Positions 48,975-58,908 of a DNA stretch of 64,000 bases are shown one piece after another. How positions within the stretch are numbered: the first letter of the stretch is position 1; the number at the start of each line of letters is the position of its first letter. Made by a program: the position numbers and the translations under genes. Below the pieces are notes generated by a model. The model did no database searches. It saw only the letters and a program-made list of their open reading frames with translations, and was not told the origin of the DNA. This DNA is from Thiopontia sp964344435 (GTDB lineage: Bacteria; Pseudomonadota; Gammaproteobacteria; GCF-002020875), in contig CAYFNH010000001.1 of NCBI GenBank assembly GCA_964344435.1, positions 1 to 64,000 on the forward strand, written 5' to 3'.

Positions 48975-51614
48975 TTACGTCTTTCTGGTGGAAGACTTTT
49001 TCCTGGCTGCCTTTTTCTTTACAGCCTTCTTCTTGACTGCCCTCTTTTTCGGGGCGGCCTTCTTTCTGGCTGCTGCCGTGGCAGCCCGCTTCTCGGCGGC
49101 ACGAATGGCTGCGGCACCATTGGCCGAGATCAGTCGAATTGACTTGCCTGCATTCTCCAACGCCTCAACGATCTCCAGCGCCTTCGCCTCCTTGCCCTCT
49201 TTCACCTTGAGGGTGGCATTGGGTGGCCCCTCCACTTCACGCAAAAGGGTAAAACCTCCTCCATGAAACTGCTTGGAGAGGCGCTTGCGCTCCTTCTCAC
49301 TGGCATCAAGCAACTCCTGACACTGCTCCAGTGTCAAGGTGGCGGGATCGGTATCGGCAGGCGGCTTGACGTTCTTGAAACCGTTGGTAATAAATGGGCC
49401 CCAACGCCCATCCAGCACCTGAATCGGTGAGCCCTCGAACAGGCGAATCTCCTTCTCCTGATCACTCGCCTTCTTCTGCTCGACAAATTCGATTGCCCGC
49501 TCCAGCTCGATGGTGTGCGGATCTTCCGGTTCAATCGATACATTCTGTGCCAGCAAATCGATCCCCTTGACCGGGTTGGCCTCCAGGTGATCACGCACCA
49601 GCTCATCGACAAAACCGGCATAGGGGCCAAAACGGCCGGTATTGACCATCACGGCCTCTCCATCCGGCGTGCTTCCCAGCTGACGCGGCAACTCGAACAG
49701 AGGCAGCACCTCTTCCAGGGTCACCGTATCCTTGCGCTGGTCGGGGCGCAGTCCGGCAAACAGTGGCTTCTCTTCATCGTCACGGGTACCGATCTGGGCA
49801 TAGGAGCCGAAGCGGCCAATCTTGACACTGACCGGCCGCCCCGTTTTGGGATCGACACCAAGATGACGAGTCTGGGAGGCCTCCTCACGGGAGATATCCG
49901 CCGCCCCCTCTACATCCTTGTGGAACGGCTCATAGAAGCGCTCCAGCATGTCACGCCACTCCAGCTTGCCCAACGCAATCTCGTCGAACTCTCCCTCCAC
50001 CCGGGCGGTGAAGTTGTAATCAATAATCTCGGAGAAGTATTTGACCAGGAAGTCGGTCACCACCCCGGCAATATCCTGCGGAATCAGCTTGCCCTTGTCG
50101 GAACCGGTCATCTCCACCCGGTCTTCCCGCTCGATGGCCTGCCCCTGCAGGGCAAGAATGCGGATGGTACGCTCGCGCCCCTCCTGTTCACCCCGGCTCA
50201 CATAGCCACGATTCTGGATGGTGGAAATAGTGGGTGCATAGGTGGATGGGCGCCCAATCCCCAACTCTTCGAGCTTCTTCACCAGACTCGCCTCGGTATA
50301 GCGGGCGGGGGGGCGGGTAAAGGACTCCTGCGCACGCATCTCGGCAAGATCCAGCGTCTCTCCCTCGCTGATATTGGGCAGACGCCTGGCATCCTCCTTG
50401 CCCCGATCCTGATAGACCTTGAGAAACCCCTCAAAGGTGAGAATCTCACCCTTTGCCACCAACGGCTCCTCTACCGTGGAGATGTCGATGGTGGCGGTGG
50501 TACGCTCGAAACGGGCATCGGACATTTGTGATGCAATGGTGCGTTGCCAGATCAACTCATACAGGCGCTGCTCGTTTTTCTCTCCTGTGGTAGTGGGCTT
50601 GCCGAGGTCGGTGGGGCGAATCGCCTCATGGGCCTCCTGGGCACCGGCCGACTTGGTCTTGTAGTGGCGCTGGTGTGCATATTCACTACCATACCTTGAC
50701 TGGATCACCTCTTCGGCCTGCGCATGGGCAAGCTCGGAGAGGTTGACCGAATCAGTACGCATATAGGTGATCTTGCCCGCCTCGTACAGGCGCTGAGCCA
50801 CCACCATGGTCTGTCGTACCGAGAAGCCAAGACGCTGTGAGGCCTCCTGCTGCAGGGTTGAAGTGGTGAATGGTGGCCGCGGGGAGCGGCTGGCCGGCCG
50901 CTTCTCAATCTTGCGAATGGTGTAGTCGGCCCCCTGAACCCGCCTGAGGAAATCCTCGGCATCCTCTATCCCCTGACGATCCTTCGCCAGTTTGGCCTCG
51001 AACCGGGCTCCCTCCCGGTTGGTGAGCTGCGCGCTCACCTTGAAGGAGGAGACCGCCTCGAAGTTTTCTATCTCACGCTCGCGCTCCACCACCAGGCGCA
51101 CCGCCACCGACTGAACCCGCCCTGCCGAGAGACCGGTCTGAATCTTTTTCCACAACACGGGCGAGAGCTCAAATCCGACCAGTCGATCCAGAATACGACG
51201 GGCCTGCTGTCCATTCACCAGATCGCGGTTGATGGCACGGGGGCTCTCGATTGCCGCCAGAATGGCCGGCTTGGTAATCTCGTGAAAGACAATGCGCTGA
51301 CTATTGGTTTGATCCAGCCCCAGCACCTGCTCCAGATGCCAGGCGATGGCCTCTCCTTCGCGGTCCTCGTCCGATGCGAGCCAGACCATCTCGGCCTTTT
51401 TGCTGGCACGCTTGAGCTCATTGATCACCTTGGTCTTGTCTTCACTCACCTCATAGGTGGGCTCGAAGTTGTTTTCGATATCGACCGCCATCCCCTTGCC
51501 GGGCAGATCACGCACATGACCATAACTCGACATCACCGAGAACTCGGCACCGAGAAACTTCTCAATGGTCTTGGCCTTGGCCGGGGACTCTACAATAACC
51601 AGATTCTTACTCAC
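48975..51614 (-). CDS. topA: DNA topoisomerase I
   Basis: Relaxes negative supercoils. 879 residues from the GTG at 51614; the upstream TTG in frame would add residues not found in the family. The Toprim region starts NLVIVESPAKAKTIEKFLG and has DEDREGEAIAWHLEQ; the catalytic tyrosine is in ITYMRTDSVNLSEL. The C-terminus replaces the classical zinc fingers by repeat domains (DPKTGRPVSVKIGRFGSYAQ) and a Lys/Ala-rich tail (AAPKKRAVKKKAVKKK) typical of many non-enteric gammaproteobacteria. Confidence 0.96.
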   Translation of the reverse strand: MSKNLVIVESPAKAKTIEKFLGAEFSVMSSYGHVRDLPGKGMAVDIENNFEPTYEVSEDKTKVINELKRASKKAEMVWLASDEDREGEAIAWHLEQVLGLDQTNSQRIVFHEITKPAILAAIESPRAINRDLVNGQQARRILDRLVGFELSPVLWKKIQTGLSAGRVQSVAVRLVVEREREIENFEAVSSFKVSAQLTNREGARFEAKLAKDRQGIEDAEDFLRRVQGADYTIRKIEKRPASRSPRPPFTTSTLQQEASQRLGFSVRQTMVVAQRLYEAGKITYMRTDSVNLSELAHAQAEEVIQSRYGSEYAHQRHYKTKSAGAQEAHEAIRPTDLGKPTTTGEKNEQRLYELIWQRTIASQMSDARFERTTATIDISTVEEPLVAKGEILTFEGFLKVYQDRGKEDARRLPNISEGETLDLAEMRAQESFTRPPARYTEASLVKKLEELGIGRPSTYAPTISTIQNRGYVSRGEQEGRERTIRILALQGQAIEREDRVEMTGSDKGKLIPQDIAGVVTDFLVKYFSEIIDYNFTARVEGEFDEIALGKLEWRDMLERFYEPFHKDVEGAADISREEASQTRHLGVDPKTGRPVSVKIGRFGSYAQIGTRDDEEKPLFAGLRPDQRKDTVTLEEVLPLFELPRQLGSTPDGEAVMVNTGRFGPYAGFVDELVRDHLEANPVKGIDLLAQNVSIEPEDPHTIELERAIEFVEQKKASDQEKEIRLFEGSPIQVLDGRWGPFITNGFKNVKPPADTDPATLTLEQCQELLDASEKERKRLSKQFHGGGFTLLREVEGPPNATLKVKEGKEAKALEIVEALENAGKSIRLISANGAAAIRAAEKRAATAAARKKAAPKKRAVKKKAVKKKAARKKSSTRKT

Positions 51615-51647
51615 GGCTACAACCTTGTATCGACACAACTCAATCCA

Positions 51648-52109
51648 TCAGTGGATCGAATCGGGAAGTCCTTCATAAACGTAATCTTCCATCCAGGCGT
51701 AGGAGGATTCGGCTCCAGGCTGATTGAAAAGCACCATCAACACCACCCACTTGAGCTGCTCGAGATCAAAATCCTCCCCCTGCAGCGCCATCACCCGGTC
51801 AATAACCGCCTCACGGGCCTCACCATTAAGGATGCCGGCCTGCTCCAGATAGAGCAATAACCCCTGCCCCTCAATATCGATCATCTCTGTTTCGGTGCTG
51901 GTGTAGATACGGAATGGGCGCTGTACGGGGCTGCTCTGAACCTCACCCTTGAGACCGGAGAGCCCCTCCAGCCAGTTGAAGGCACGATCGATCTGCTGTT
52001 CGGTAAACCCGGCGCGCAGCAGCTCCTCCTGCAGTTGTGCAGGGGCCGTGGGCCTGTCCACCTGGTCATGGACATAGTTCTCAAACAGATACATCAGTAC
52101 ATCGAGCAT
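51648..52109 (-). CDS. smg: Smg family protein (DUF494)
   Basis: 153 residues. MLDVLMYLFENYVHDQ, GFTEQQIDRAFNWLEGL and LEQLKWVVLMVLFNQPG are recognisable Smg/DUF494 stretches. Function is unsettled, though the gene is regularly found between dprA and topA, as here. Separated from dprA by 39 bases and from topA by 33. Confidence 0.93.
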   Translation of the reverse strand: MLDVLMYLFENYVHDQVDRPTAPAQLQEELLRAGFTEQQIDRAFNWLEGLSGLKGEVQSSPVQRPFRIYTSTETEMIDIEGQGLLLYLEQAGILNGEAREAVIDRVMALQGEDFDLEQLKWVVLMVLFNQPGAESSYAWMEDYVYEGLPDSIH

Positions 52110-52148
52110 AAATAATTATCGGTAGCCCCGTTATCGATCAAAACAGAC

Positions 52149-53288
52149 TCAAACCTTGCGCTGAACCCGTCCTCCAGGGAGTGAAACCAGCGCACCCTCA
52201 ATTTCAAGGCGCATAATCATCGAGGAAACTGCCTCTGCCGTCAATCCGGAAAGTGCCACCAATTGATCAATAAGGATCGCCTCATAGCCCATCTGCTCCA
52301 ACAAGAGGGCCTCCGGCGACCCCTCATCCGCCACCAATACACCACTAACCGACTGATCTGAATCCTCTTCCACCAGAGAGAGCTGCTCTTTCAGCAGGGT
52401 AATCATGCCACCAAGCTCCTCGACGATATCCTCCGTGGTCTCCACCAGTTTTGCCCCCTGGCGAATCAGTTGATGGTTGCCTCGCGCCAACGGATTGTGG
52501 ATGGAGCCGGGAATGGCAAATACCTCACGCCCCTGCTCCATCGCCAGGCGCGCGGTAATCAGTGAGCCACTCTTCTTAGCCGCCTGTACCACCAGTGTGC
52601 CCAGCGCCAGCCCACTGATAATGCGATTGCGCCGGGGAAAATGGGCCGGGTGCGGCTCGGTGCCAATCGGGAACTCCGATACCATCGCCCCCGACTCCAC
52701 GATCTGGTGGGCCAGCTCCCGGTTTCTGGCCGGATAGACCCGATCCAGCCCGGTACCGGTCACCGCAATGGTGGCTCCCGTCTCCAGCGCCCCCCGGTGT
52801 GACTCGGTATCCACCCCCAGCGCCAGTCCACTGGTCACCGTCATACCGGCTCGCGCCAGACGGCGGGCAAAGTCGCGGGCATTTTCACGCCCCTGTGGAT
52901 CGGGATTGCGGCTGCCTACCATCGCCAACTGCGGAAACGAGAGCCGATCCACATCCCCACGCACATAGAGCAGAGGGGGAGGATCACTGATCTCTCTCAA
53001 CAACGGGGGATAGTGCTCATCCTCCAGCGTCACTATATGGGCCCGATCCTCCTCCAGCCAACGCAGATCACGCTCGATGGTCGCCATCCAGTGCGACTCC
53101 CCCTGTTGCAGAAACTCGAGCGCCTGCGGCTTGAGCAGGCCACTCTGACGCAGGGTGGCCAAACTGCTACGGACAACCTCGACGGCGGAGCCAAACTGCT
53201 GCAGCAACTTGCCACAGGTGAGCGCCCCCACCGAGGGGGTATGCCGCAATATCAGCCAGGCATCGATCTTATCCATTGCTTTGCTCAC
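52149..53288 (-). CDS. dprA: DNA-processing protein DprA
   Basis: Loads RecA on incoming single strands during natural transformation. 379 residues from the GTG at 53288, or 375 from the ATG at 53276. SAM-like N-terminal part, then the Rossmann-like core: LAMVGSRNPDPQGRENARDF, VTSGLALGVDTESHRGALE, AVTGTGLDRVYPARN, RNRIISGLALGTLVVQAA, FAIPGSIHNPLARGNHQLI. The C-terminal winged-helix-like end is also present (LSGLTAEAVSSMIMRLEIEG). Divergent from def across 76 bases. Confidence 0.95.
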   Translation of the reverse strand: MSKAMDKIDAWLILRHTPSVGALTCGKLLQQFGSAVEVVRSSLATLRQSGLLKPQALEFLQQGESHWMATIERDLRWLEEDRAHIVTLEDEHYPPLLREISDPPPLLYVRGDVDRLSFPQLAMVGSRNPDPQGRENARDFARRLARAGMTVTSGLALGVDTESHRGALETGATIAVTGTGLDRVYPARNRELAHQIVESGAMVSEFPIGTEPHPAHFPRRNRIISGLALGTLVVQAAKKSGSLITARLAMEQGREVFAIPGSIHNPLARGNHQLIRQGAKLVETTEDIVEELGGMITLLKEQLSLVEEDSDQSVSGVLVADEGSPEALLLEQMGYEAILIDQLVALSGLTAEAVSSMIMRLEIEGALVSLPGGRVQRKV

Positions 53289-53364
53289 ATTTCATCCGGA
53301 TTAAGATACCATTGTCCATGAAAAAAATTCCAACAGGAATGAAGGTACTGATAGATAAAATATT

Positions 53365-53868
53365 ATGGCGTTACTGGAAATTTTGAAACATCCCGACCCC
53401 CGGCTGCGCAACAAGAGTGTTGCCGTCAACGAAGTGAATGACGAGGTACGCAGCGTTGTCGACAACATGTTGGAGACCATGTACGCCGCACCCGGCATCG
53501 GCCTGGCCTCGATTCAGGTCAACGAGCCACGCAGTATTGTGGTGATCGATGTCTCCGAGGAGAAGGATCAGCCGCTATGTCTGATCAACCCGAAAATCAC
53601 CTGGAGTAGCGGTGAAGATGAGTATGAGGAGGGGTGTCTCTCGGTTCCCGGTATCTTCGAGACGGTCACCCGGGCCGAGCAGGTGACGGTGGAGGCACTG
53701 GATCGCCAGGGAACCCCCTTTGAGTTGCAGGCCGAAGGGCTGTTGGCAATCTGCATCCAGCACGAACTGGAACATCTGCAGGGCAAGCTCTTCGTTGACA
53801 AGCTGACCCGCCTCAAACAACAGCGCATCCGCAAGAAGCTGGAAAAGCAGGCAAAGGAGACCATGTGA
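53365..53868 (+). CDS. def: Peptide deformylase
   Basis: Removes the N-formyl group from nascent proteins. 167 residues with the three motifs: motif 1 GIGLASIQV (usually GxGLAAxQ), motif 2 EGCLSVPG with the metal-ligand cysteine, motif 3 HELEHLQG with the two histidines and glutamate. No ribosome binding site is obvious; an AT-rich -10-like stretch (GATAAAATATT) lies just before the ATG. Its stop overlaps the fmt start. Confidence 0.97.
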   Translation: MALLEILKHPDPRLRNKSVAVNEVNDEVRSVVDNMLETMYAAPGIGLASIQVNEPRSIVVIDVSEEKDQPLCLINPKITWSSGEDEYEEGCLSVPGIFETVTRAEQVTVEALDRQGTPFELQAEGLLAICIQHELEHLQGKLFVDKLTRLKQQRIRKKLEKQAKETM

Positions 53869-54812
53869 AAATCATCTTTGCAGGCACGCCTGACTTTTCC
53901 GTAGCGGCCCTGAACGCACTGCTCGAATCCGAGCATGAGGTCATTGCGGTCTATACCCAGCCGGACCGACCTGCCGGTCGAGGCCGTAAACTGAAGGCGA
54001 GCCCGGTCAAACAGCGTGCCCTGGAGGCCGAGATCCCGGTTTATCAGCCACTCACGCTGAAGGAGCACGAGACCCAACAGCAACTGCAGGATCTCAACGC
54101 CGATCTGATGGTGGTGGTCGCCTACGGCCTGATCCTTCCCAAGGCAGTCCTGGAGGCACCTCGCCACGGCTGCCTCAACATTCACGCCTCGTTGCTACCA
54201 CGCTGGCGTGGGGCTGCCCCGATCCAGCGCGCGATACATGCCGGGGATGCGGAGAGTGGTGTTACCATCATGCAGATGGACGAGGGGCTGGATACCGGCG
54301 ACATGCTCTACAAGATCAGCACCCCGATTAGCTCCGCAGACAATGCCCAGACCCTGCACGACCGGCTTGCCTCTCTGGGGGCTGAGGCCCTGCTGGAGAC
54401 GATTGATCAGATCAGTACCAGCAACGTTAACGCGGAACCACAAAATGAGGCCTCGGTGACCTACGCCGAAAAGCTCAACAAGGCAGAGGCTACCATCAAC
54501 TGGGAGCAGCCCGCTCTCACTCTGCTCCACCAGATTAACGCCTTCAACCCCTGGCCCGTGGCCCAGAGCGAATGGGCAGGGGAGGTGGTACGTATCCGCC
54601 GTGCCGCGCTCTGCAACCAGACCACCGGGCAGGAGGCGACCCCGGGCCAGAGTGTCGCGGTAACGGCCGAGGGGATCGATATCGCCACCGGTGAGGGGGT
54701 ACTGCGCATTCTGGAGCTGCAGCTACCCGGCAAGCGTTCGATGGCGGTGGCTGACTTTCTCAATGCACGCCCTCAGCTCAAACAGAGCGGTATCCGCTTC
54801 ACCCCCTGCTGA
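53865..54812 (+). CDS. fmt: Methionyl-tRNA formyltransferase
   Basis: Formylates initiator Met-tRNA with 10-formyl-tetrahydrofolate. 315 residues. IIFAGTPDFSVAALNALLES at the N-terminus and GCLNIHASLLPRWRGAAPIQ (catalytic Asn/His region) identify the family; a C-terminal OB-like domain follows. The start is a GTG inside the def stop (ATGTGA), so translation is coupled. It overlaps rsmB by one base. Confidence 0.97.
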   Translation: MKIIFAGTPDFSVAALNALLESEHEVIAVYTQPDRPAGRGRKLKASPVKQRALEAEIPVYQPLTLKEHETQQQLQDLNADLMVVVAYGLILPKAVLEAPRHGCLNIHASLLPRWRGAAPIQRAIHAGDAESGVTIMQMDEGLDTGDMLYKISTPISSADNAQTLHDRLASLGAEALLETIDQISTSNVNAEPQNEASVTYAEKLNKAEATINWEQPALTLLHQINAFNPWPVAQSEWAGEVVRIRRAALCNQTTGQEATPGQSVAVTAEGIDIATGEGVLRILELQLPGKRSMAVADFLNARPQLKQSGIRFTPC

Positions 54813-56122
54813 TGAGCAGTCAATGGACGCCACGGGCCGCTGCCGCCAAGGCCGTAGCCGGTGTATTGGGGCAACACCGCTCCCTTTCCGCCACACTGCC
54901 ACAGGCGACCCATACACTGGAGCCGGCAGATCGTGCGCTGGCCCAGGAGATCAGCTACGGCGTTTTGCGCCACTTCCACGAACTGGAGGGGTATACCCGG
55001 ATACTGCTTGACAAGCCATTCAAGCGCGGAGATGCAGACCTCCAGGCCCTGCTTCTGGGGGGGCTCTACCAGCTGCTCTATATGCGTATGCCAGACCATG
55101 CCGCCCTGGCGGAGACTGTAGAGGCGGTCAACCGGCTGAAAAAGGGGTGGGCAAAAGGGGTGATCAACGCTGTCCTGCGCCGCTTTCAGCGTGAGGCTGA
55201 ACAGCTTACCCAGGCCCCCAAGAAGCGCCTGGAGGAGAAGAACAACCACCCCGACTGGATGGTGCAGCGGCTGCGAGACGACTGGCCCGACCAGTGGCGC
55301 ACGGTGCTGGAGCAGAATCAGTTACGGCCACCAATGACGCTGCGGGTCAATCTGCAACGGACTACGCGTGAGGCCTATCTACAACAGCTGCAACAACAGG
55401 GCATTGAGGCCAGCCCCTCTCCCACTACGGCAACTGCGATTACCCTGAACAAGGGGGTTGCGATCAACCAGCTGCCCGGCTTTGAGCAAGGAATGGTCTC
55501 GGTTCAGGATGAGGCCCCCCAACAGAGCGCCACACTACTCGACCCCCAGGCAGGAGAGCGGATTCTCGATGCCTGTGCCGCCCCCGGAGGCAAAAGCACC
55601 CATCTACTCGAGCTGCAGCCCGAACTGGCCGAGCTGGTCGCGCTGGATCATGACCCGGAGCGGCTGCAGCGGGTAGAGGAGAATCTGCAGCGTGCCGGGA
55701 TGCAGGCCACCCTGATCCCGGGAGATGCCGCACAGCGGCAGTGGTGGGATGGCACGCTGTTTGATCGCATCCTGCTGGATGCCCCCTGTAGTGCAAGTGG
55801 GGTGATCCGCCGCAATCCCGATATCAAGCTATTGCGACGCAAAGGGGATATCTCCAAACTGGCGGCTACCCAGTCTGCTATTCTAGACAACTGCTGGGGC
55901 CTACTGAAACCGGGGGGAAGACTACTCTATGCAACCTGTTCCATCTTTTCCGAAGAGAATGAGAGGCCGGTTCAGCACTTTCTGCAGACCCATGCAGATG
56001 CCGAGGCGCTACCCATCGAACTTGCACAGGGGATCGCCAGCGGTGTCGGGGTACAGATTTTGCCGGGAGCCGGGGGGATGGATGGCTTCTACTACGCCCT
56101 GCTACAGAAACGGAAGCCTTGA
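54812..56122 (+). CDS. rsmB: 16S rRNA (cytosine-967-C5)-methyltransferase
   Basis: Methylates C967 of 16S rRNA. 436 residues: N-terminal NusB-like domain (about 1-150), then the SAM domain with VQDEAPQQSATLLDPQAGE, DACAAPGGKSTHLLEL, DAPCSASGVIRRNPDIK and YATCSIFSEEN; the last two hold the catalytic cysteines. Follows fmt with a one-base overlap, the classical def-fmt-rsmB operon. Confidence 0.97.
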   Translation: MSSQWTPRAAAAKAVAGVLGQHRSLSATLPQATHTLEPADRALAQEISYGVLRHFHELEGYTRILLDKPFKRGDADLQALLLGGLYQLLYMRMPDHAALAETVEAVNRLKKGWAKGVINAVLRRFQREAEQLTQAPKKRLEEKNNHPDWMVQRLRDDWPDQWRTVLEQNQLRPPMTLRVNLQRTTREAYLQQLQQQGIEASPSPTTATAITLNKGVAINQLPGFEQGMVSVQDEAPQQSATLLDPQAGERILDACAAPGGKSTHLLELQPELAELVALDHDPERLQRVEENLQRAGMQATLIPGDAAQRQWWDGTLFDRILLDAPCSASGVIRRNPDIKLLRRKGDISKLAATQSAILDNCWGLLKPGGRLLYATCSIFSEENERPVQHFLQTHADAEALPIELAQGIASGVGVQILPGAGGMDGFYYALLQKRKP

Positions 56123-56127
56123 ACCTG

Positions 56128-56697
56128 ATGGGTAGAGAGGTTGCCACATGGCTACTGCTGGCGCTGCTTGCAGGGCCAGCGTCTGCCGACATCACTATCA
56201 CCCAACCGGAGCTTTATGAGAGTGAGAGCCGTATCTGGGTGAATGCCCAGTTCCGTTACCAGCTGGATGAGGCGGTCATCAACGCGATGAAAAATGGCAT
56301 TCCCCTGGTATTCCATGCCGAGTACCGCATCGAGGAGGTGAAACCATTCTGGCAGGAGAACCCCATTATCCACCAGAGCGAGCACCGCTTCATCCTCAGT
56401 TACCGGGAGTTCACCAACCGCTACTACCTGATCAGTCTGCAGAACAAGACTCACGGTACCTACGATACCCTGGCCGCCGCACTGGAACGGATGGAGAAAC
56501 GCCATACTGCGCTGGATATCGCCCAGGATCTGCTCAAACCCGGCCAAACCTATCGTGCCAGGATCCGCGCCTCTCTGGATGGTTCCGCCCTTCCCGGTCT
56601 GATTCGCCCCTATCTCTACACCCCCTATCTATGGCCGGAGTGGAAGCTGGACAGCGGCTGGCACAACCTGCCGATCACACCACGGAAAGCGTCCTGA
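56128..56697 (+). CDS. DUF4390 family exported protein
   Basis: 189 residues from the ATG at 56128; a TTG at 56119 that overlaps the rsmB stop is possible. A signal peptide (ATWLLLALLAGPASA) is followed by a single domain with ITITQPELYESESRIWVNAQ and FHAEYRIEEVKPFWQENPI. DUF4390 genes regularly sit between rsmB and ntrY, as here. Function unknown; envelope location is inferred. Confidence 0.87.
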   Translation: MGREVATWLLLALLAGPASADITITQPELYESESRIWVNAQFRYQLDEAVINAMKNGIPLVFHAEYRIEEVKPFWQENPIIHQSEHRFILSYREFTNRYYLISLQNKTHGTYDTLAAALERMEKRHTALDIAQDLLKPGQTYRARIRASLDGSALPGLIRPYLYTPYLWPEWKLDSGWHNLPITPRKAS

Positions 56698-56700
56698 GGC

Positions 56701-58908
56701 ATGGCTCTGCAGCATCTCCTCCGACACCCCTTGAGTCTGCTGACCACGATCGCTGGCAGCATCAGCACCCTGGCCGCCTTTACCCTGCTGGCGATTGCAA
56801 TCAACAACCCGGACCGAATCGGACAGCTCTTTCCCTATATTGTGGTCACCAGCACCATCGGCCTCACCATCCTCTTCTCCACCATCTCACTCAGCCTCTA
56901 CCAGCTGGCCAGAAAGTTCTTCGCCGGTGAGTCCGGGGCCCGCCTGCATGCCCGCTTTGTCGGTATCTTTGTCTCTCTGGCACTGATCCCGATCCTGATC
57001 CTCTCCCTCTTCACCACACAGATTCTGGAGCAGCAGGACCGTGGTGAAGAGGAGATCCAACATGCACTGGAGGGGTCACGCGAGCTCTACAAGACCGCTC
57101 TCAACGAGAAGAAGAAACGCATCATCGAGAACCTCTATCAGTTGGGGCAGGGTCTCACCGGAGCCCCCCGCAGTATGGTCGACCTGCTGCTGGAGGAGGC
57201 CCGCGAAGAGAGCAAGGCGATGGAGCTGATCCTGTATGACATCAACGGCAAGCAGATCGGTTTCAGCAGCCTGCTCTCGGAACCGGAACTGGTACCCACA
57301 CCACTCGACAGCCTGATCGTCAATCAGGTTACAAAAGGGCTCGACTACCACAAGATTCAGGGCCACGAAGAGCTGGATCAGATCCTCCATGTGGTAATCC
57401 CTCTCCACAACCTGCGTTCAGACAGTGGCGAGAGCCGCATTCTCTCCTCTCTCTACACCATCCCCAAACAGCTGGAACTGGGACAACAGAAGATCAATGA
57501 TGCGGTGATGCGCAACAAGAAGCGGCTCTATCTCGAGGATCAACGCAATACGGTACACAACATCGCCTTTGTGCTGTTGCTGTTGCTCTCCCTGCTCAGT
57601 GCACTCTGGTTTGCATTCTATTCCACCCGCAGGCTGATTGCCCCGATCCACCAGCTGGCCAAGGGGACCAAGTCGGTAGCAGCAGGAATCTATAACCAGC
57701 CGGTCTCCAACCCCAGCCATGATGATCTCGGCTTTCTGGTGCAGTCCTTCAATGACATGATGCTCAACCTCGACCACACCCACAAAAACCTGCAGCAGAG
57801 CCAGGATCTGATCGAGCACCACAATACTCGCCTTGAGGGAATTCTCTCCCACCTCTCCTCCGGGGTCATGGTGCTGGATCCGCAACGCCGTCTGGAACGC
57901 GCCAACACCATGGCCTGCACCATTCTCGACAGCAAGATTACACCGACCCCGGGTACCCCGATCGGGGTGGTGGCCCAGAGCCATCCACTGATCACCCCCC
58001 TGGTCAATACCATACGCAGCCATATCCAGCAGAGCCATCATGAGTGGAACGACTCCCTCACCCTTACCACCTCCAAAGGGGTACGTCACCTCTTCTGTCG
58101 TGGCACCTCGCTGCTGGAACATGGGGTACTGGAGGGCTATGTCGTGGTATTTGATGACGTTACCGAGCTGGTCTCGGCACAGAAGAATGCCGCCTGGAGT
58201 GAGGTGGCCCGCAGGCTGGCGCACGAGATCAAGAACCCACTCACCCCGATCCAGCTTTCGGCAGACCGCCTGCGCCACCGCTATCTGGGCAAGATGGATG
58301 CCGAGGAGGGCAAGGTGCTGGATCGCGCCACCCACACCATCATCCAGCAGGTCGACACCCTCAAGCGCATGGTACAGGCCTTCTCCGACTATGCCAGAGC
58401 CCCAAAGATGCAACTGGCGGTACTCCAGCCCACCCCGCTGCTGGAAGAGGTGATCGAACTCTACCGGGCACAACACCCGGATCATATCCAACTGGAGATC
58501 CATGGAGAACTGCAGGAGATCGAGGCCGATGCCGACCGGCTGCGTCAGATACTCAACAACCTGATCAAAAACGGGCTGGAGTCATGCGGAGATGGGCAGG
58601 TTGCCCATGTTGTGGTCAGTGCCAGAAATGAGGGGGGCGCCCTGCAGATCAAAATCTGCGATAATGGCAGCGGTATTGACGAGACGCTGAAATCACAGAT
58701 TTTCGAGCCTTATGCCACCACCAAGCCGAAGGGAACCGGATTAGGACTGGCCATTGTGAAACGAATCATTGAAGAGCATAACGGTGAAATTGAGCTTGCG
58801 GACAGTACCACTGGGAGCTGTTTCCGCATTCAACTGCCCAACCGTCACCAGCAGAGCAACCCCGACCAGTTGGAGATGCATCTCAATAGCGGAGAGGAGG
58901 CGGTATGA
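56701..58908 (+). CDS. ntrY: Sensor histidine kinase NtrY
   Basis: Membrane sensor of the NtrYX system, linked in other bacteria to nitrogen and redox control. 735 residues. Membrane helices near 12-34, 43-66, 86-106 and 286-307, with a periplasmic part between the last two; HAMP (about 308-360); PAS (370-485); HisKA with H508 in RRLAHEIKNPLTPIQLSADR; HATPase with NNLIKNGLESC, ICDNGSGID and KGTGLGLAIVKRI. It begins four bases after the DUF4390 stop and overlaps ntrX as ATGA. Confidence 0.95.
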   Translation: MALQHLLRHPLSLLTTIAGSISTLAAFTLLAIAINNPDRIGQLFPYIVVTSTIGLTILFSTISLSLYQLARKFFAGESGARLHARFVGIFVSLALIPILILSLFTTQILEQQDRGEEEIQHALEGSRELYKTALNEKKKRIIENLYQLGQGLTGAPRSMVDLLLEEAREESKAMELILYDINGKQIGFSSLLSEPELVPTPLDSLIVNQVTKGLDYHKIQGHEELDQILHVVIPLHNLRSDSGESRILSSLYTIPKQLELGQQKINDAVMRNKKRLYLEDQRNTVHNIAFVLLLLLSLLSALWFAFYSTRRLIAPIHQLAKGTKSVAAGIYNQPVSNPSHDDLGFLVQSFNDMMLNLDHTHKNLQQSQDLIEHHNTRLEGILSHLSSGVMVLDPQRRLERANTMACTILDSKITPTPGTPIGVVAQSHPLITPLVNTIRSHIQQSHHEWNDSLTLTTSKGVRHLFCRGTSLLEHGVLEGYVVVFDDVTELVSAQKNAAWSEVARRLAHEIKNPLTPIQLSADRLRHRYLGKMDAEEGKVLDRATHTIIQQVDTLKRMVQAFSDYARAPKMQLAVLQPTPLLEEVIELYRAQHPDHIQLEIHGELQEIEADADRLRQILNNLIKNGLESCGDGQVAHVVVSARNEGGALQIKICDNGSGIDETLKSQIFEPYATTKPKGTGLGLAIVKRIIEEHNGEIELADSTTGSCFRIQLPNRHQQSNPDQLEMHLNSGEEAV